Source: Paratrimastix pyriformis (taxonomy: Eukaryota; Preaxostyla; Paratrimastigidae). Taken from it: 64,000 bases of DNA. Both the position numbers and the translations under genes were made by a program. The stretch covers positions 186,001-250,000 of the forward strand of contig JAPMOS010000012.1 of the NCBI GenBank assembly GCA_027972325.1, given 5' to 3'. The notes under the pieces are model-generated. The model saw nothing but the letters and a program-made list of their open reading frames with translations. It was not told where the DNA came from and searched no databases. Positions 1 through 12,327 of this stretch are shown piece after piece. Position 1 is the first letter of the stretch. Every line of letters starts with the position of its first letter.

Positions 1-3000
1 ACCACAGGCGAGAGGAGGAGGAGGAGGAGGGGCGGTGAAGGCGGGGATGGGATCTTCAACCCAGCAAACAGATGGAGGAGCGTGGTGGGGAGGGGGGGCG
101 GACCCTGGTGCTGCGGGTACGCCCGGGCCAGCCAGAGGAGCTGCTGGCCCACCCGGGTGCAGAAGGCCGCCCCGGCGACGGGGTTCGGGGGCGCGTCGGG
201 GTCCTCCTCGTCCGAGGCTCCCAGGGCGGCCAAGTTCTGGGCATCCCACGGGTCGACGGCCGTCGGGGGCTCGCTGCCGGGGCCCCACTCGTACAGGGCG
301 GCCACGGCCTGCTGGGCCTGGGCGGTCACGTCACCCGCCGGGGCCGCCGGGGCCGCCGCGCTCTGGGGCAGCTGCCGGGGCTGGGTGGCCACCATCATCG
401 CGGCGGGGCCCGCGGTCGCCGCCATCGCTTCCGCCGGCTGCTCCTCCTCATCACCGCCGGCATCCTCGAGCCGGCCCCGGGAGGCCTCTGGAAGGGGGCC
501 CGACCCTTGCGCTTGTTGCTGCTGCTGCCCCGGCTGGGCGCCCCGAATGGGCCTTGGGGCGGGCAGGCCGCCCGCGGCGGGGGCGTAGTCGGTGCCGATG
601 GCGTACTCGTCGGGGGGCGCCGGGGCCGGCTGGGGCGGCCGGGCGGGCCGACCGTCGGGGGGGCTGAGCGGCGTCAGCACTCGGGTGAGGTCCGCCAGGG
701 TAGCCTGCTGCGGCTGCGGCTGCTGGGCAGGGGCGGGGCGGGGTCCCGACGCCGCGGCCGTTGGGGCGGCGAAGGGTTCCAGGGCCCGGGCGATGACCAG
801 CCGCGCCAGGCAGTCGAGCCCCGTCGCGACGTGGGGCCAGCCCACCGACTGCAGGACCTGCCGGGCCGCTTGGCGCACCTGGGTGGTGGTGCGTGGGGGG
901 GGGGGGGGGGGGGGGGCGGTGAAGACCAGACAAGCGAGGAGGGCCACCCGATGGGGGCGAGGGGGAAGGAAAGAAGGGGCGGGGGGGGGGGGGGGGGGGG
1001 GAGAGGTGGGGGGTGGCGCGGGGACCATGTGGTGCGGGTCGGACGAGGCCGCCCTGAGGAGGACGCTCAGGGCCAGGCCGAAGGCCGGGTGCAGGTCCTC
1101 GACCAACGGGGTGGCCAGGCCGATCGTGTGCGGGGGCCGCGACGAGATGGGCAGCCGCGAGGCCGCGGCCACCGTCCCGCCGCCGCTCCGGGGGCCCCCA
1201 ACCGAGGCCCCGCCGCCGCCGCTGCTGCTGCTGCTGCTTCCGCCCGCCGTGTGTGGGATGAGCAGGGCCTCCCGGTTGGGGGCCGTCGGGGCGGCCAGCA
1301 GCGAGGAGGCCCCCGGGCCGCCCAGGGCCACCACGAGGGGCGACCCCAGGGGCAGCGGGTCGGGCGAGTACTGCAACAGCCGCGGGTCGGCCTGCCCGAA
1401 GGTGGCCGGCGAGGCGAAGGCCGGCGAGCGGAGCGGCAGGGGCCGGGCGGGCGCCAGCAGGTGGTAGCGCACGGGGGGCGGGGCCCCGGGGACCGGGCCG
1501 AGGCCGGCCGGCCGGGAGGAGGAGTCGCCGGGGACGGGCGCCTCGGTGGGCAGAGCCGGGTCGGCGGCCGGGTTGAAGGACGGGAAGGGCAGCCCCGAGG
1601 GGGGCAGCAGGGCCACCAGCCGGCCCACCCGCTCCACCGCTTGCAGCCTGCGGCCGTGCGAGGATGAAAAACGGGATGGGACGGGACGATGAAGGAGGAC
1701 GGTGCACGAGCGTGAGGGTGCGGATCATCTGGGGACAGGGGCAGGGCCGATGGGCCGTCAGGGCCAGGGCCGCATGGGCGGACCGGGCCGCGGGCATCTC
1801 CTGCTCGAGGGCGCCCGTGATGGCCGTGTGCAGGTAGAGGGGCGCCACGTGGCACGTCCGGCCGAGCAGGCCCAGCAGCAGGTCGTGGACCCCGTCGAAG
1901 CGCCCGTCGAGCATCTCCCACAGCCTGCCCCGCCCCAGGGCCAACCCCAAAGGGAGGAGCGACGGTGAAGCCGGTCGCTCACCCTCTTTGCCCCGTGCGG
2001 TGGCTGGCGTGTGCGTGGGCGTGGACACGTGGTCCACCCCCCCCCCCCTCCTCTCCCCCCTCCCCCTCCTCGACTCCTCCTCCTCGACTCCTCCTCCTCG
2101 ACTCCTCGACTCCTCGACTCCTCGACTCCTCGACTCCTCGACTCCTCGACTCCTCGACTCCTTCTCGACTCCTCCTCCTCCTGCTCCTCGCGGGCAGACC
2201 GCTGGAAGAGGAAGGGCAGCAGGCTCTCGAGGAACTGGGCCTGGTTGGAGACCCGGGTCCACTCGCCGCCCGCCCCGGCCCCCCTCGGTGGCCCAGCCGG
2301 CCAGGGCCGCCCGCCCTCGGCCGCCCCGGGTCGGTCCCCAGGTCGGCCCCCGCGGCTGCAGGGCGGCGGGCCCCGCGGCGGCCGTGGCCTGCAGGATGAG
2401 CTGCAGCACGGAGGGGTTGTGCCCGGCCCCGAAGCAGCTCGTGGTGGGCCGGGGCGGCGGGGTGCACAACCGGCTCAGACACCGCAGAGCTGCGGCCGGG
2501 ACGGCGGCTCCGTGAGCATCATCCTATCCGGGGGAGGGGGAGAGGAGGGGAGGGGGGGGGCGAAGGGGAGGAGGGGGGGAAACCGATCAGCGGGCGGGCG
2601 GAGGCCTCAAAAGATGGGCGAGCATGAAAGCGTGGCTGGCGGGGGGGACGGGCCTTGAGGTGGTAGAGGAGGCGCAGCAGGAAGGGCGTCTCGAGGCTCA
2701 GCTCGAGGGGCGGGTTGGCCCCGCGGAAGTTGGCGTCCTCCCTGTATTACGACCCCCGGCCATCCCCCAATGATGCAGACCGCGGCGCGCCGGGCGGCAG
2801 GACCCGGTGCACGGAGGAGGCAGAGGGAGGCGGCGACACAGCGGGCCGGGGGGGGGGGGGGGGGGGGGGGAGGGAGGGGGAGGAGGGGCGGGCGGACCAT
2901 GCCGCGTGGGGGACGGGGCACAGGGCCGGGAAGAAGGTGCCCCCGGGGAAGCCGCAGTAGAGCAGCAGCAGCTCGCAGCTCAGCTCGACGAAGAGCTCGT

Positions 3001-3854
3001 AGCCAGCTTCTGTGAAGAGCACACTCGCCCGGCCGTCCCGGCTGCACCGTACACACACCCAATTGGGGGATATTCGTGGCCCGTGTCGGGTCGGGTCGGG
3101 GGAGGGTCACAGCGGCGAGAGGGCGGGCGTGGCGAGCGGGGCGGCAACGGGGCGGCAGCGGACCGGGGCAGGTCCTGGTGGAGGTGGGCGATGGTGCGCA
3201 GGAGGGGCGCCAGCTCCTCGCAGAGGGAGGCCCCGGCCCCGGCTGCCCGCTCGGCGGCCGCCTCGGTGGCCCCCAGGTGGAGGCCCGTCCGAGGGGTCCG
3301 AGCCATCCCCCCGTAGAAATAGTCCAGCGCCTGCGTGCAACCACCCCCGCGCCCGAAAAGGGATGGTCGGGCGTGTGGGCAAGGGCGGACTCCCGAAGGG
3401 GCGGGGCGGGGCGGGGCGGAGCGGGAGGGGGGATGGCGGCGGACCAGCATGAGGATGGCGTTGGTGTGGGCCAGGGGGGCCGTCGGGGAGAGCAGCTGCC
3501 CCAGGAACTCGGGCGCGAAGGAGGCCCTGCACCGGCCACCCCCCATCGAAGCACCACCGCCGAGCAACCGGGGGGAGGGGACGAGGGGAAGCGGAAGGGG
3601 GCGCAGTCGTCGCATTGGGTGGAGCCGATCGGAGGATGATGTGAGGCGACTACGGCAGGAGGGCCGGAGGCGAGCATGCAGGGGCGGGGGCACCGGGCGG
3701 ACCCGGCCTGGGTGAGGAGCTGCAGCCAGCGGATGGCGTTGCGGCTGGAGGTGAGGTCCGTCAGGGAGCGCTGGTAGGCCTCCTCTGCACGGCCCGCCCC
3801 ACAGGGATGGGCATGCCGCGAGATGACCAACTTGCGGTGATGCAGATGCCAACG

Positions 3855-3893
<39 letters not shown>

Positions 3894-6800
3894 TGGGGTG
3901 GAGTGGGGGGGATGCAAACCTTCGGCGCGGGAGGGGATTGGGGGCAGGATGGACAGTTGCCGCGACCGCAGGGCCGGGTGGTAGCGGGCCAGGTACTGCT
4001 CGTCGGGCCAGCGGCAGCGGTCCCAATGGCCGCAGCATCCACCAACAACACCAACCCCAATGAGTGGAGTTCGGGGGATGGAAGCGGAGGCTGCCGCCCC
4101 ATCCCCTCGACCAAAGAGGGGCGTCGGTGGCGGAGAGGAGGAGGGGGAGGGTGTGGCGCGAGCGGGTGCGGACGTCCTCGAGGGCCTCGAGGTCGGTGGG
4201 GCTCAGCCGGACGAACTGGGCCAGCAGGAAGTCGAACCGGGCCTCGGGACCGGCCCCCGGGCCCGCGTCCCGGGAGGAGAGGCTCCGGAAGAGCGAACCC
4301 ACACTGCGCACACGGTCGCCCGCACGGATTGAGGCAGTGAGACGTCGTGGGGGTGATGGCACGGGGGGGGCACTGGTGACGGACCAGGTGCGGACGGTGG
4401 CGTTGACGGGCGGGCAGGGGGCAGCACGGTCTCCTTGGTGTAGGCCGAGAGCACGTCGAACGACTGCGCGGCACCCCATCGCACACCACCCCATCCCCCC
4501 GCCGCCGCAAGGGCATCAGCTCCAAGCCGCCGCACCCAGGCGCCCATACCTCGTGCCGTACGTGTACGGGGGTCCGCTTCGGGGTTGGAGAAGAAGGCGG
4601 GGGGGCAGACCTCGTTGGGGTCGATGGCGAGCTCCTGGAGCCAGTCCAGGAAGACGTACTCCACCACGGGCACGAAGGTGGGCCGCCCCGCCAGCCGCAC
4701 CAGCACCCCGCACAGCACGGACACCTCCTGCGCCAACCCACCGCCGCCGCCGCCGCCACCACCACCACCACCCAGCCCAGCCCAGCCCAGCCGCGTGAGC
4801 ACGGGAGGGGGGAGTGGAGGGATGGGAGGGTGGATGAGAAGAAGAGGAGGCCACAGACCTCGCTGTTCAGGTAGGCGTGCCTGGCGGCGGCCCGGGAGGG
4901 CTCCAGTGGCCCCTCCTGGTTGAGGGGCGCCCCGTAGGTGCCCCTGCAGAGGTCCTCGGCGGGCTGCTGGGGGGCCGGGGCGGCCGGGACGATGTCGATC
5001 CACTGGCGGGGCGGCATGAGGCACTCGCAGAGGGTCTCCGTGTGGGCCTTCAGGACCTCCTCCAGGTAGGGCACCACAAAGCTGCTCTCCAGGGTCACCC
5101 TGCCATCGTCGGCACCGCCCCCGCCCCGCCCAAGGTGAAGCCTCACAGTGGGCATGCCCGATTCGGTGTCTGCCCCCCCCCCCGACCCCGGCCCCTGGAG
5201 GGAAGGGAGGAAGCGAGGAGAGCGGACAGCTGGGCCAGGGCGGCCTCGTCCTGCTGCTGGTGCTGCTGGGCCGAGAGGGCCGCCGTGGCGGCTGAGATCT
5301 GCGCGGTGCCCATGAAGAAGTCCCGCGCCCGGCCCGAGCTGCCCAGGGCCGCCAGGGGGCGCCTGGTGGCCGTCCCCGCCAGCAGGGCCGCCGGGTTGCG
5401 GGCCGCCAGCAGCCGGGTCCGGGTCCGGGCCGGGTCCAGGTACCACTGCAGGATGGCCTGCACGCCCCCCATCACACGCTGGTCGGCCGGGGGGCGGAGA
5501 GGTGGGCAGATTCGGGGATGAGCCGGTGCGGCGGGGGTGGGAGGCAAGGCACGGGCCCACCCAGGGTGGGGATGGGGTGGGATGAGGGGTGGAATGTGGG
5601 GGGACCTCTTCGGGTGTCGGGGCGGGGACGGCCCGGTGGAGGCCAGGTGGAGGCCCATTCAACAACGGCCTGCACTGGGCAGTGCATCTGGGGGGGGGGG
5701 GGGGGTACAGAGTCAGCAAGGAAGGTGGTGAGCGGGGAGGTCAGATGAGGGGGCGAGGGGCGTCAGGGCGGACCATGGTCGCGATGGCCGCGCAGAGCCA
5801 CTGGCCTCCGACCTCGTTCGCGATCGAAGGCAACAACATCCCTGCCCGGTCACCGCGCAGCGCAAGCACCAGCCAAGCGGAGGGGGGAGGGGGGAGGGGG
5901 GAGGGGGATGAATGTTGATGAAGGTGATTGGCACGCCCCGAGTCCGTATAACAACATCGACCCCTCGGCCCGCCTTCACCGCAAGACAAGCTTGCAGGAT
6001 GGGTTGTCTCAGGGAGCCCATGAATCGAGGTGGGATGAAGAGATGGGGGGACCTTCGGATGTCTTGTAGCCGCGGTTTGGGGCCAGTAGCGGAAGAGGAG
6101 CCGCAGGGGTGGACGCACTGGGTGGGCGAGGAGCAGGCGATCAGCTGCAGGATGGTGATGGCGAAGCGGGTGTGGTCCAGCAGGAACATGTAGTCGAACA
6201 GGCTCGAGAAGAGCACCGGCCCCGGTTGGCCGGGACCCCCTGTCGCCCCGACGGCCTCGCTGCCGATGGGGAAGCCGCCGCTCGGCGGCACCGACTGGGG
6301 CGTCATGGCAGGCACGGAGCCCCCCGCCGGTGCCGCACCCCCGCCCGGAGGGAGAGCAGCGCCGGCTGCGAGGCCTTCCGGAGAGGCCAGGTAGCCCAGC
6401 AGGGCCCGGCATACCAGGGGCACGAGCAGAAAGGGGTCTGGACAGCGGGGGGGGGGGGGGGGGGGGAGGGGATGTGTTGAGTTGCTGCACGAGCCCACGT
6501 CTCTCAATTTGGGACCCATTCCCCGGCCAAACCACAGGCGACGGACCCGAGAAGGAGGGGAAGATGGTCTTCCAGAAGACGTCCACCAGCTGGGTCACGT
6601 AGGCCGCGGGGAGGCTCCGGAAGCCGAACAGGAGCGAGAAGCTGAACTCCTCGAGCCGGTAGGGTGACTGGCCGAAAGCTCGGATATAGGCCACGATCAT
6701 GGCCATCAGCTTGCCCATGACTACAGGGGGAGCAGCAAAGGTTGACCCTGGGAGGAGACGGGGCACCAGACTTTCGGGACTGGTTCCAGGTTGCTGAAAG

Positions 6801-7043
6801 TAGTGCTCGAACATGTGTTTAATGTGACTGGAGTTGACAAATTGGGGCGGAACGTTCGGCCGGGCAACCTGATGCGTGCAGGGGGAAGGGCAGAGATGAA
6901 GGAAAAATACATGCAGGGTGATGGCGCATTGGGGCTCGCGGGATTCGATATTCTTTCAAAGCGTCCGTGATTTGTTGTAGGGCAGTGAGCAGCTTGGCCG
7001 GCCGCGTGTTCTGCTTGCTATTCTCCGCAAAAAAGAGATCCAT
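1..7043 (-). CDS. Large helical protein of unknown family (5' part, runs off left edge)
   Basis: I do not recognise this gene. The likely start is the ATG at 7041-7043, giving MDLFFAENSKQNTRPAKLLT and continuing ITDALKEYRIP. Coding blocks on the minus strand follow at about 6830-6550 (AYIRAFGQSPYRLEEFSFS, FGFRSLPAAYVTQLVDVF), 6440-6060, 5480-5170 (AILQWYLDPARTRTR), 5100-4860, 4730-4570, 4290-4200, 3780-3710, 3330-3190, 3030-2940 (AGYELFVELSCELLLLYCGF), 2470-2200, 1930-1640 and 1640-110. These are leucine-rich amphipathic segments typical of HEAT-like or other alpha-solenoid proteins; the last blocks are Pro/Ala/Gln-rich. They are separated by G-rich (C-rich on the sense strand) spacers with GTYYG donors, so they look like exons. 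No catalytic motif is visible. The total would exceed about 1,400 residues. Large complex subunits (Mediator, Integrator or a ubiquitin E4 type) were considered, but no diagnostic motif was found. The gene is head-to-head with VPS53. Confidence 0.6.
2088..2175. repeat. Short tandem repeat, unit ACTCCTCG
   Basis: About eight near-perfect copies of an 8-bp unit ACTCCTCG, flanked by imperfect CTCCTC variants. The array lies inside a probable intron of the unrecognised minus-strand gene. Confidence 0.9.
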
Positions 7044-7220
7044 TGCCTTGGTGTCTTGAAGCGCCCGAGAAAACAATCGAAAAAAAGATGATGATGAGTC
7101 TCAGACATTTCACTGCAATGGGATCAGATGGATCCATGGCCAGGGATCAAATTAAATTCAAATGGAACCTCACAAAAATAGTCTATAATTACAAAAGGGG
7201 ATCTCCCCTATATCGGTGAG
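7044..7220. promoter_or_regulatory. Bidirectional promoter region (head-to-head start)
   Basis: These 177 bp separate the start codons of the unknown minus-strand gene and plus-strand VPS53. The stretch is clearly AT-richer than both gene bodies, with A runs and a CTATAATTAC stretch near 7182. I see no canonical TATA box at a convincing distance. The promoter role is inferred from position. Confidence 0.5.
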
Positions 7221-8790
7221 ATGGAGGATCTCAAAAAGGACGGGACGGATGAGGATGAGTATAAAATGGAAGGCCTCACCGTCGCAACTTCTTTGGATGG
7301 TGTTGCGGACGCCCTCAGCTCATCTACATTCAACCCGATCAATTTTATCAACATGATCTTTCCCACGGGTCTGCTGTTTCTTTCCGGCGCACAAACAACA
7401 CATCACTGGATCTAGAGCAATCTTTGTCGCAAATTGACACTGTGATCCAGAGGGTACAGCTTCGAAAAAAACAAACGGACGACGAGATGTTTGCCGCCGT
7501 GCGCGCACAGGCCACCGCTGGCTCGCGGGGCAAGGTGGAGCTTGAAAGCGCAAAGAGCGCTATTTCGCAGTTGTTTGTGAAGATCCAAGAGATCAAGAAG
7601 AAGGCCACCCAATCCGAGATCAACATCCAGGAGATCTGTTCGGAGATTCGGCAACTCGATCACTGCAAACACAACCTCACACACACGATCACGGCTCTGA
7701 GGAGGCTTCAAATGCTCGGTCTGAGGTGGCCTCCTTGCCCACGGGGGGGACACTCATCCCGCCGCCCCCCTCTTCATGCCCCGCGTAGTGACGGGTGTGG
7801 AGCAGCTCAGCGCCATGAGCGAGAACCGCCAGTACCCGGAATGTGCGGCCCGGCTGGAGGCGGTCATCCAGCTGGCCGAGTACTTTGCGGCCTTCCGGGT
7901 GCCCCGGGTGCTGGCCATCAAGGAGCGCCTCGCCGGGCTCCGGGTGGCCCTCGAGCGGACCATCCTCGAGGAGTTCGACCGGTTCTGCTCCCACGAGCAG
8001 GCCCCCTCCGAGCCCCAGGTCCAGCAGATGGCCGGCGCCGCCCAGTGCATCGAGGCGCTTGGCCCCGAGTGCAGGTCCGCCCCCCCCCCCCCCCCCCCCC
8101 CCCCCGTGGCGCTCCCACCCGGCCCTTGCTGCTCTTGTACCCCCGCCTGGTGGTGGCTGGCGCGGGGGCCCTGCCGCCTCTCGATGGCCCCACCTGACCC
8201 TTCCTGGCCACGGGGTCCCTCTTCGATCCTCTAGGGGCGCTTCGTCAGCTGGTACGCCGAGCGGGTGCTGCTGCCCTACCGGAGCGAGTTCGCCCCGGGC
8301 CGCGAGGTCCGCCTCACCGGGCCCTCCGCAGCCGACCCTCACCTCCGCCTCCATCACCTCACGTCCCAACCCCCTGTGGGCGAGCAGATGGGTCGGCTCA
8401 ACCGGACCGAACAGCGCTTCGCCTGGCTGAAGAACTGCGTCCGCTCGACCGAAGATCGCTTCGGGGCCATCTTCCCGGCCGGTTGGTGCATGGCCGCTCA
8501 CGTGGCCTGGGAGTTCTGCACCCTCACAAAGTCCGCTTCCTCCTCCTCCTCCCCCCCCCCACCCTCCACCTCCACTCCTCCCACCACCCGCCTCGCTGAC
8601 CCCTTGGCGCCCGGCCTCCATCCTCCCCGCACTGCGTTGGGGTGACGTTTCCAGGGTGGACATGAGCGCCATGCTGAGCACGAGCGCCCCGGGGGCTCGA
8701 CATCGGGGTGCTGCTGCGGGTCATGAAGCACACGATGCTCTTCGAGGAGGACCTCATCAAGCACTTCGCCCAGGAGGAGGAGGCCTGCCC

Positions 8791-8821
<31 letters not shown>

Positions 8822-9360
8822 ACCACCCTCCCACCCACCCATCGGCTGCCCGCCCGCCCGCCCGCCCGCCCGCTCCCGTTCGCCTCCATCCTGGGCGACT
8901 TGCCGACCGCCGTTCCGTCGCGGGTCGGGTGGGTCTGGGCTGCCCCGATGGCGCGCTGGGTGGGGTCGGGCAGTTCGAGGAGGACGACGAGGACGAGGAC
9001 GACGAGGACCGGCCGCCCGCCGAGGGCGACGACGACGAGGACCCTGGGGCCAAGCCCGAGGACGGAGCCCCGGCCACAGCATGGAGGAGCTCCGCACCGA
9101 GCGGGCCGAGTCCGCCCAGGCGGCCAGGGCCAAGTGGCGCCGCATCAAGAGGGTCCGCACGCCCCGCCCCCAGCCGCCAGCCGCCACCCACCCACCCACC
9201 CCCACCATCGCGCTCTCCCTCTCGACCCCCGGATCACTGGCCGGCCCTCATCCACCCCTCCCCCCCTTTGTCCTGTCGGTTGGGCGCAGATGCAAGAGCG
9301 CGAGGAGAGGCGGCAAAAGCGCGAGGGTCTGCCATCCTCCTCCCCTCCCTCCTCCCTCCC

Positions 9361-9393
<33 letters not shown>

Positions 9394-11828
9394 CACCGAG
9401 CGGGCCGAGTCCGCCCTGTCGACCCCCTGTCGGCCCCTTGGCCCTCCTCCACACCTCACTCATTCGTTGCCCCCCCCCCCCCCCTCCCGCGTCCGCCTGC
9501 AGAGCGTCGCGCCCAGCGGGAACGTGAGATCGCCGAGGGCGCCCGCCCCATTCCTGCCCGACTTCGGGTCGCTCCCAACCCCCCCCCCCACACCTGCCAC
9601 CGCCACCCCACCGCCACCGTTCCCCCGCCCGCGCGCTGGCCCCGGATCTCATCGAGGGGTCGGGTCGACCTTGGCCGATCGCCGGGCGGGGGTCCAGGGG
9701 CCATCTCGAAGGTCTTCGTGCCCTACCTGTCGCACTTCGTGTCCCGCGAGGAGGAGCGCCTCGTCAAGCTGGTCGAGCAGTTCGGCCGCGAGCCGCCCGT
9801 GGTGCTGGACGACGTCGAGGCCCGGACGCGGGTCCTCGAGAGCAGCGCCACCCTCTTCATGGCCATCAAGAGCGCCCTCAAGCGGTCCGCCGCCCACCCT
9901 GCCTGGCGCCCCCGCCACCACAGACAGGGGCACCCCATGGCTCACGGAGGGGTGTGGGGGGGGCCGTCATGCCCATGATGCTCACCTGCTTGCTGATGTG
10001 ATGGCCAATGGCTCACCTGCTTGCTCCCCCCCCCCCCCCCCCCCCCCCCTATCTCCCTCCAGGTGCCAGCTGCTGACCGATGGGCAGCCTCTGGTGGACC
10101 TGGGTTCCGCCTTCCTGCGGGCGCTGGGCGCCTACGCGGACATGCTCATGGGGCGCCTGCCCCGGGCCGTCCAGAACCCGGCGGCCACCCCGACCAGGTG
10201 CGCCTCGGCCCGGCCGAGGAGGAGATGCTCTGCAACCTGGTCAACACCGCCGCCTACTGCTTCGACGTCCGTGGCCCGGCCTCCCTGCGTAGCCCACAGC
10301 ACAGCACAGCCCACCGCACAGCCATCACCACTCCCCACTCCCCCACCACCGCCGCCCCTCACGGCCACCGGCTGATTGGGGCTGGGGTGTCTGTTCGGGG
10401 GGGGAGGGGGCGTCGTCGGTGGGCCCTGCAGACTGCCGCCCAGCTGGTGGCCACCATCAAGCGCAGCCTGCAGGAGCCCCTCAGGGAGTCCCTCACGGCG
10501 GACCCCGTCCAGGACCGCTTCACCGCGTCCGCCCCGGCTGCCCCTGCGGCCCCTCCCGCAGCATCGCCCTCGGCGCCCGTGGCTCACCTCACGCCATTCC
10601 CACGCACGCGCGCTCCCTCCTCTCCACCACCAGGGTGACCACGGCCGGGGTGCGCGGCGTGGTGCTGCTGGTGCAGGGCAAGACCGACCCCATCCTGGCC
10701 GGCATCCCCAAGATCAAGTGGGACGGTCCGTCCGCCCCAGCAGCCGTTCCTTCCCCCTGCCCCCCCCCCCCCCGCCGTTCCTCTTCTGCCATGGGTGGGT
10801 GGCTGACGGATCCCCCGGGTCTCACCGCCGCGCAGCCATCGAGAGCGTGGGGGACGAGACGCCCTTCGTGGGGCAGCTCCGGGCCACCATTGCCCCGGCC
10901 CTGACGCCCGCCTCGCGCTTCCTGGCGCCCCTCTACTGGAAGAGCTTCCTCGACAAGTTCGCCGGGTCCGACAGCCAGCGCCCCACACCCGCCCACCCGC
11001 CCACCCGCCCCCTTGTCCCGGTCTTCCTTCGTCTTGGTCTTCATCCCATCGATCCTTCGTGTCTGCCCGTCTTCTTCTTTGGGTGGGGTGGTGGCGGTGG
11101 CCGTCAGCGGGTTTGTGGGGCGGTACGCGGTGGCCGTGCAGAAGTGCCGCAAGTTCAGCTTCCCGGGGGCCAACCAGCTGCACGTCGACACCCAGTCGGT
11201 CGAGGCGCTGCTCCTCGAGCTGCCCCGCGCCCTCAACAACTCCGCCACACGCAGGTCCGCCCCCCGCCCGCCCGCCCGCCCGCCCCCCTGCCGCGCATGC
11301 CCAGCGATGGGACGGCGCTCAGACGGGGCGCCGCATGCTCACCGTCCCCTCCGCTGTCTGCTCTGCTGGTTTTTTGCCGGGCCGGGCCGGGCAGCTACAC
11401 GACCATCGTCCAGCGGGGCCTGGGGCGGGTCAAGGCCACCCTGAAGGTGATCACCAGCCCCACCGAGGCCATGGCCCGCACCTTCCGGGCCCTCTTCGGC
11501 GGGCCCGAGGGCTTCCCGTGCTCGGTGGCCCCCAGCGGGGAGGGCTTCTTCAAGAGCGACCGCGACCTGCTCGCCCACATCCTCGAGATGAAGGCCCGCA
11601 TCGATCGCATCCCCCCGCCCGTCCCAGCGCCCCGCCCATCCCTTCCGGCCGAATCGCAACCCCTGGGGCGGCGCACCCGCTCGCCCTGAGCATGGGCGGA
11701 GATTCTGATGGGATCTGGCACCACGGTCGGGGGGGCGTGCGCAGGGCCTCTCCCGGAGCGAGCGGCAGGCCCAGCTGGAGGAATTCGACAGGCCGCCCGC
11801 CGCCCCATCGGACCCGCCCGCCCGCTAG
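7221..11828 (+). CDS. VPS53: VPS53, GARP/EARP tethering complex subunit
   Basis: VPS53 is a rod-shaped subunit of the GARP and EARP complexes, which tether endosome-derived vesicles at the trans-Golgi or recycling endosomes. The start is ATG 7221. The N-terminal family signature NPINFINMIFPT joins EQSLSQIDTVIQ after removal of the 7369-7415 intron, matching the human FPTEQSL junction. Coiled-coil segments follow (KIQEIKKKATQSEINIQEI), then the second intron at 7719-7788, a third at 8075-8234, and EQRFAWLKNCVRSTEDRFG, FPAGWCMAAHVAWEFCTLTK and the helical C-terminal half. The last exon reads GLSRSERQAQLEEFDRPPA and ends at TAG 11826-11828, matching the human GLKRSE segment. Introns between 8.5 and 11.7 kb carry long C runs. 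The donor of the final intron is not a clear GT site. Codon use is mixed to about 7720, then almost purely G/C at third positions. Identification is firm; internal exon edges are approximate. Confidence 0.93.
9362..9392 (+). repeat. C31 homopolymer in VPS53 intron
   Basis: An uninterrupted run of about 31 C inside a VPS53 intron. Similar sense-strand C runs lie at 8080-8105, 8789-8807 and 10026-10049 in the same gene. Such runs could act as extreme polypyrimidine tracts, and their exact length may be unreliable in the assembly. Confidence 0.9.
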
Positions 11829-12327
11829 GGCCTCCGCCCCCCCCCCCCCCCCCCCCCCCCCGCCCGTGCATCCCCGACAATAACAGATGCCCAGGCCCAT
11901 GCGGCCAGAAGACGGCTGCCTCGCCCTCCCGTCTCCTCGGATCGCCTTCCCCATCCCCACCCCCCCCCCCTCCGCCCTCTCATCCTCATCCAACAGCCCC
12001 ATCTCCCACCTCCCCATGCCCCCGAGCAGGCCGGAGATACCGATCCGATGCTGATTGAGGGGGCCAAGAGAAAGACGAAGACACACCGAAAACGTGCCCC
12101 GCGCCCTGGGAAGCGGAGGCGCGGGCACCCCTCGGGGACCACTGAAGGAGGGCCCAGAGGGGCAGCGATCAACAACAACAAGATGCGACAAAAACGAGGA
12201 GAGAGGGATTAATGACGGAGGGGAGGGTGGGGAGGGGGGAGGGTGGCGCCCAAACAAAGCGACGGAGAAGAGGGACGGCGAAGATGGTCGGGGAGGGGGG
12301 GAGGGGGGGAGGGGGGATGTGTTGTGT
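11829..12327. other. Convergent 3' intergenic region
   Basis: This is the gap between the stop codons of VPS53 (+) and FAD synthase (-). It opens with a C run of about 25 (11837-11861), then a mixed stretch, then G-rich sequence near the FAD synthase end. I see no gene, RNA gene or clear polyadenylation signal; it presumably holds the two 3' UTRs. Confidence 0.6.

Noticed and set aside
72-1667. 531-residue plus-strand open frame
   Set aside because: Gly/Arg low-complexity antisense of minus-strand exons with better helical and codon character.
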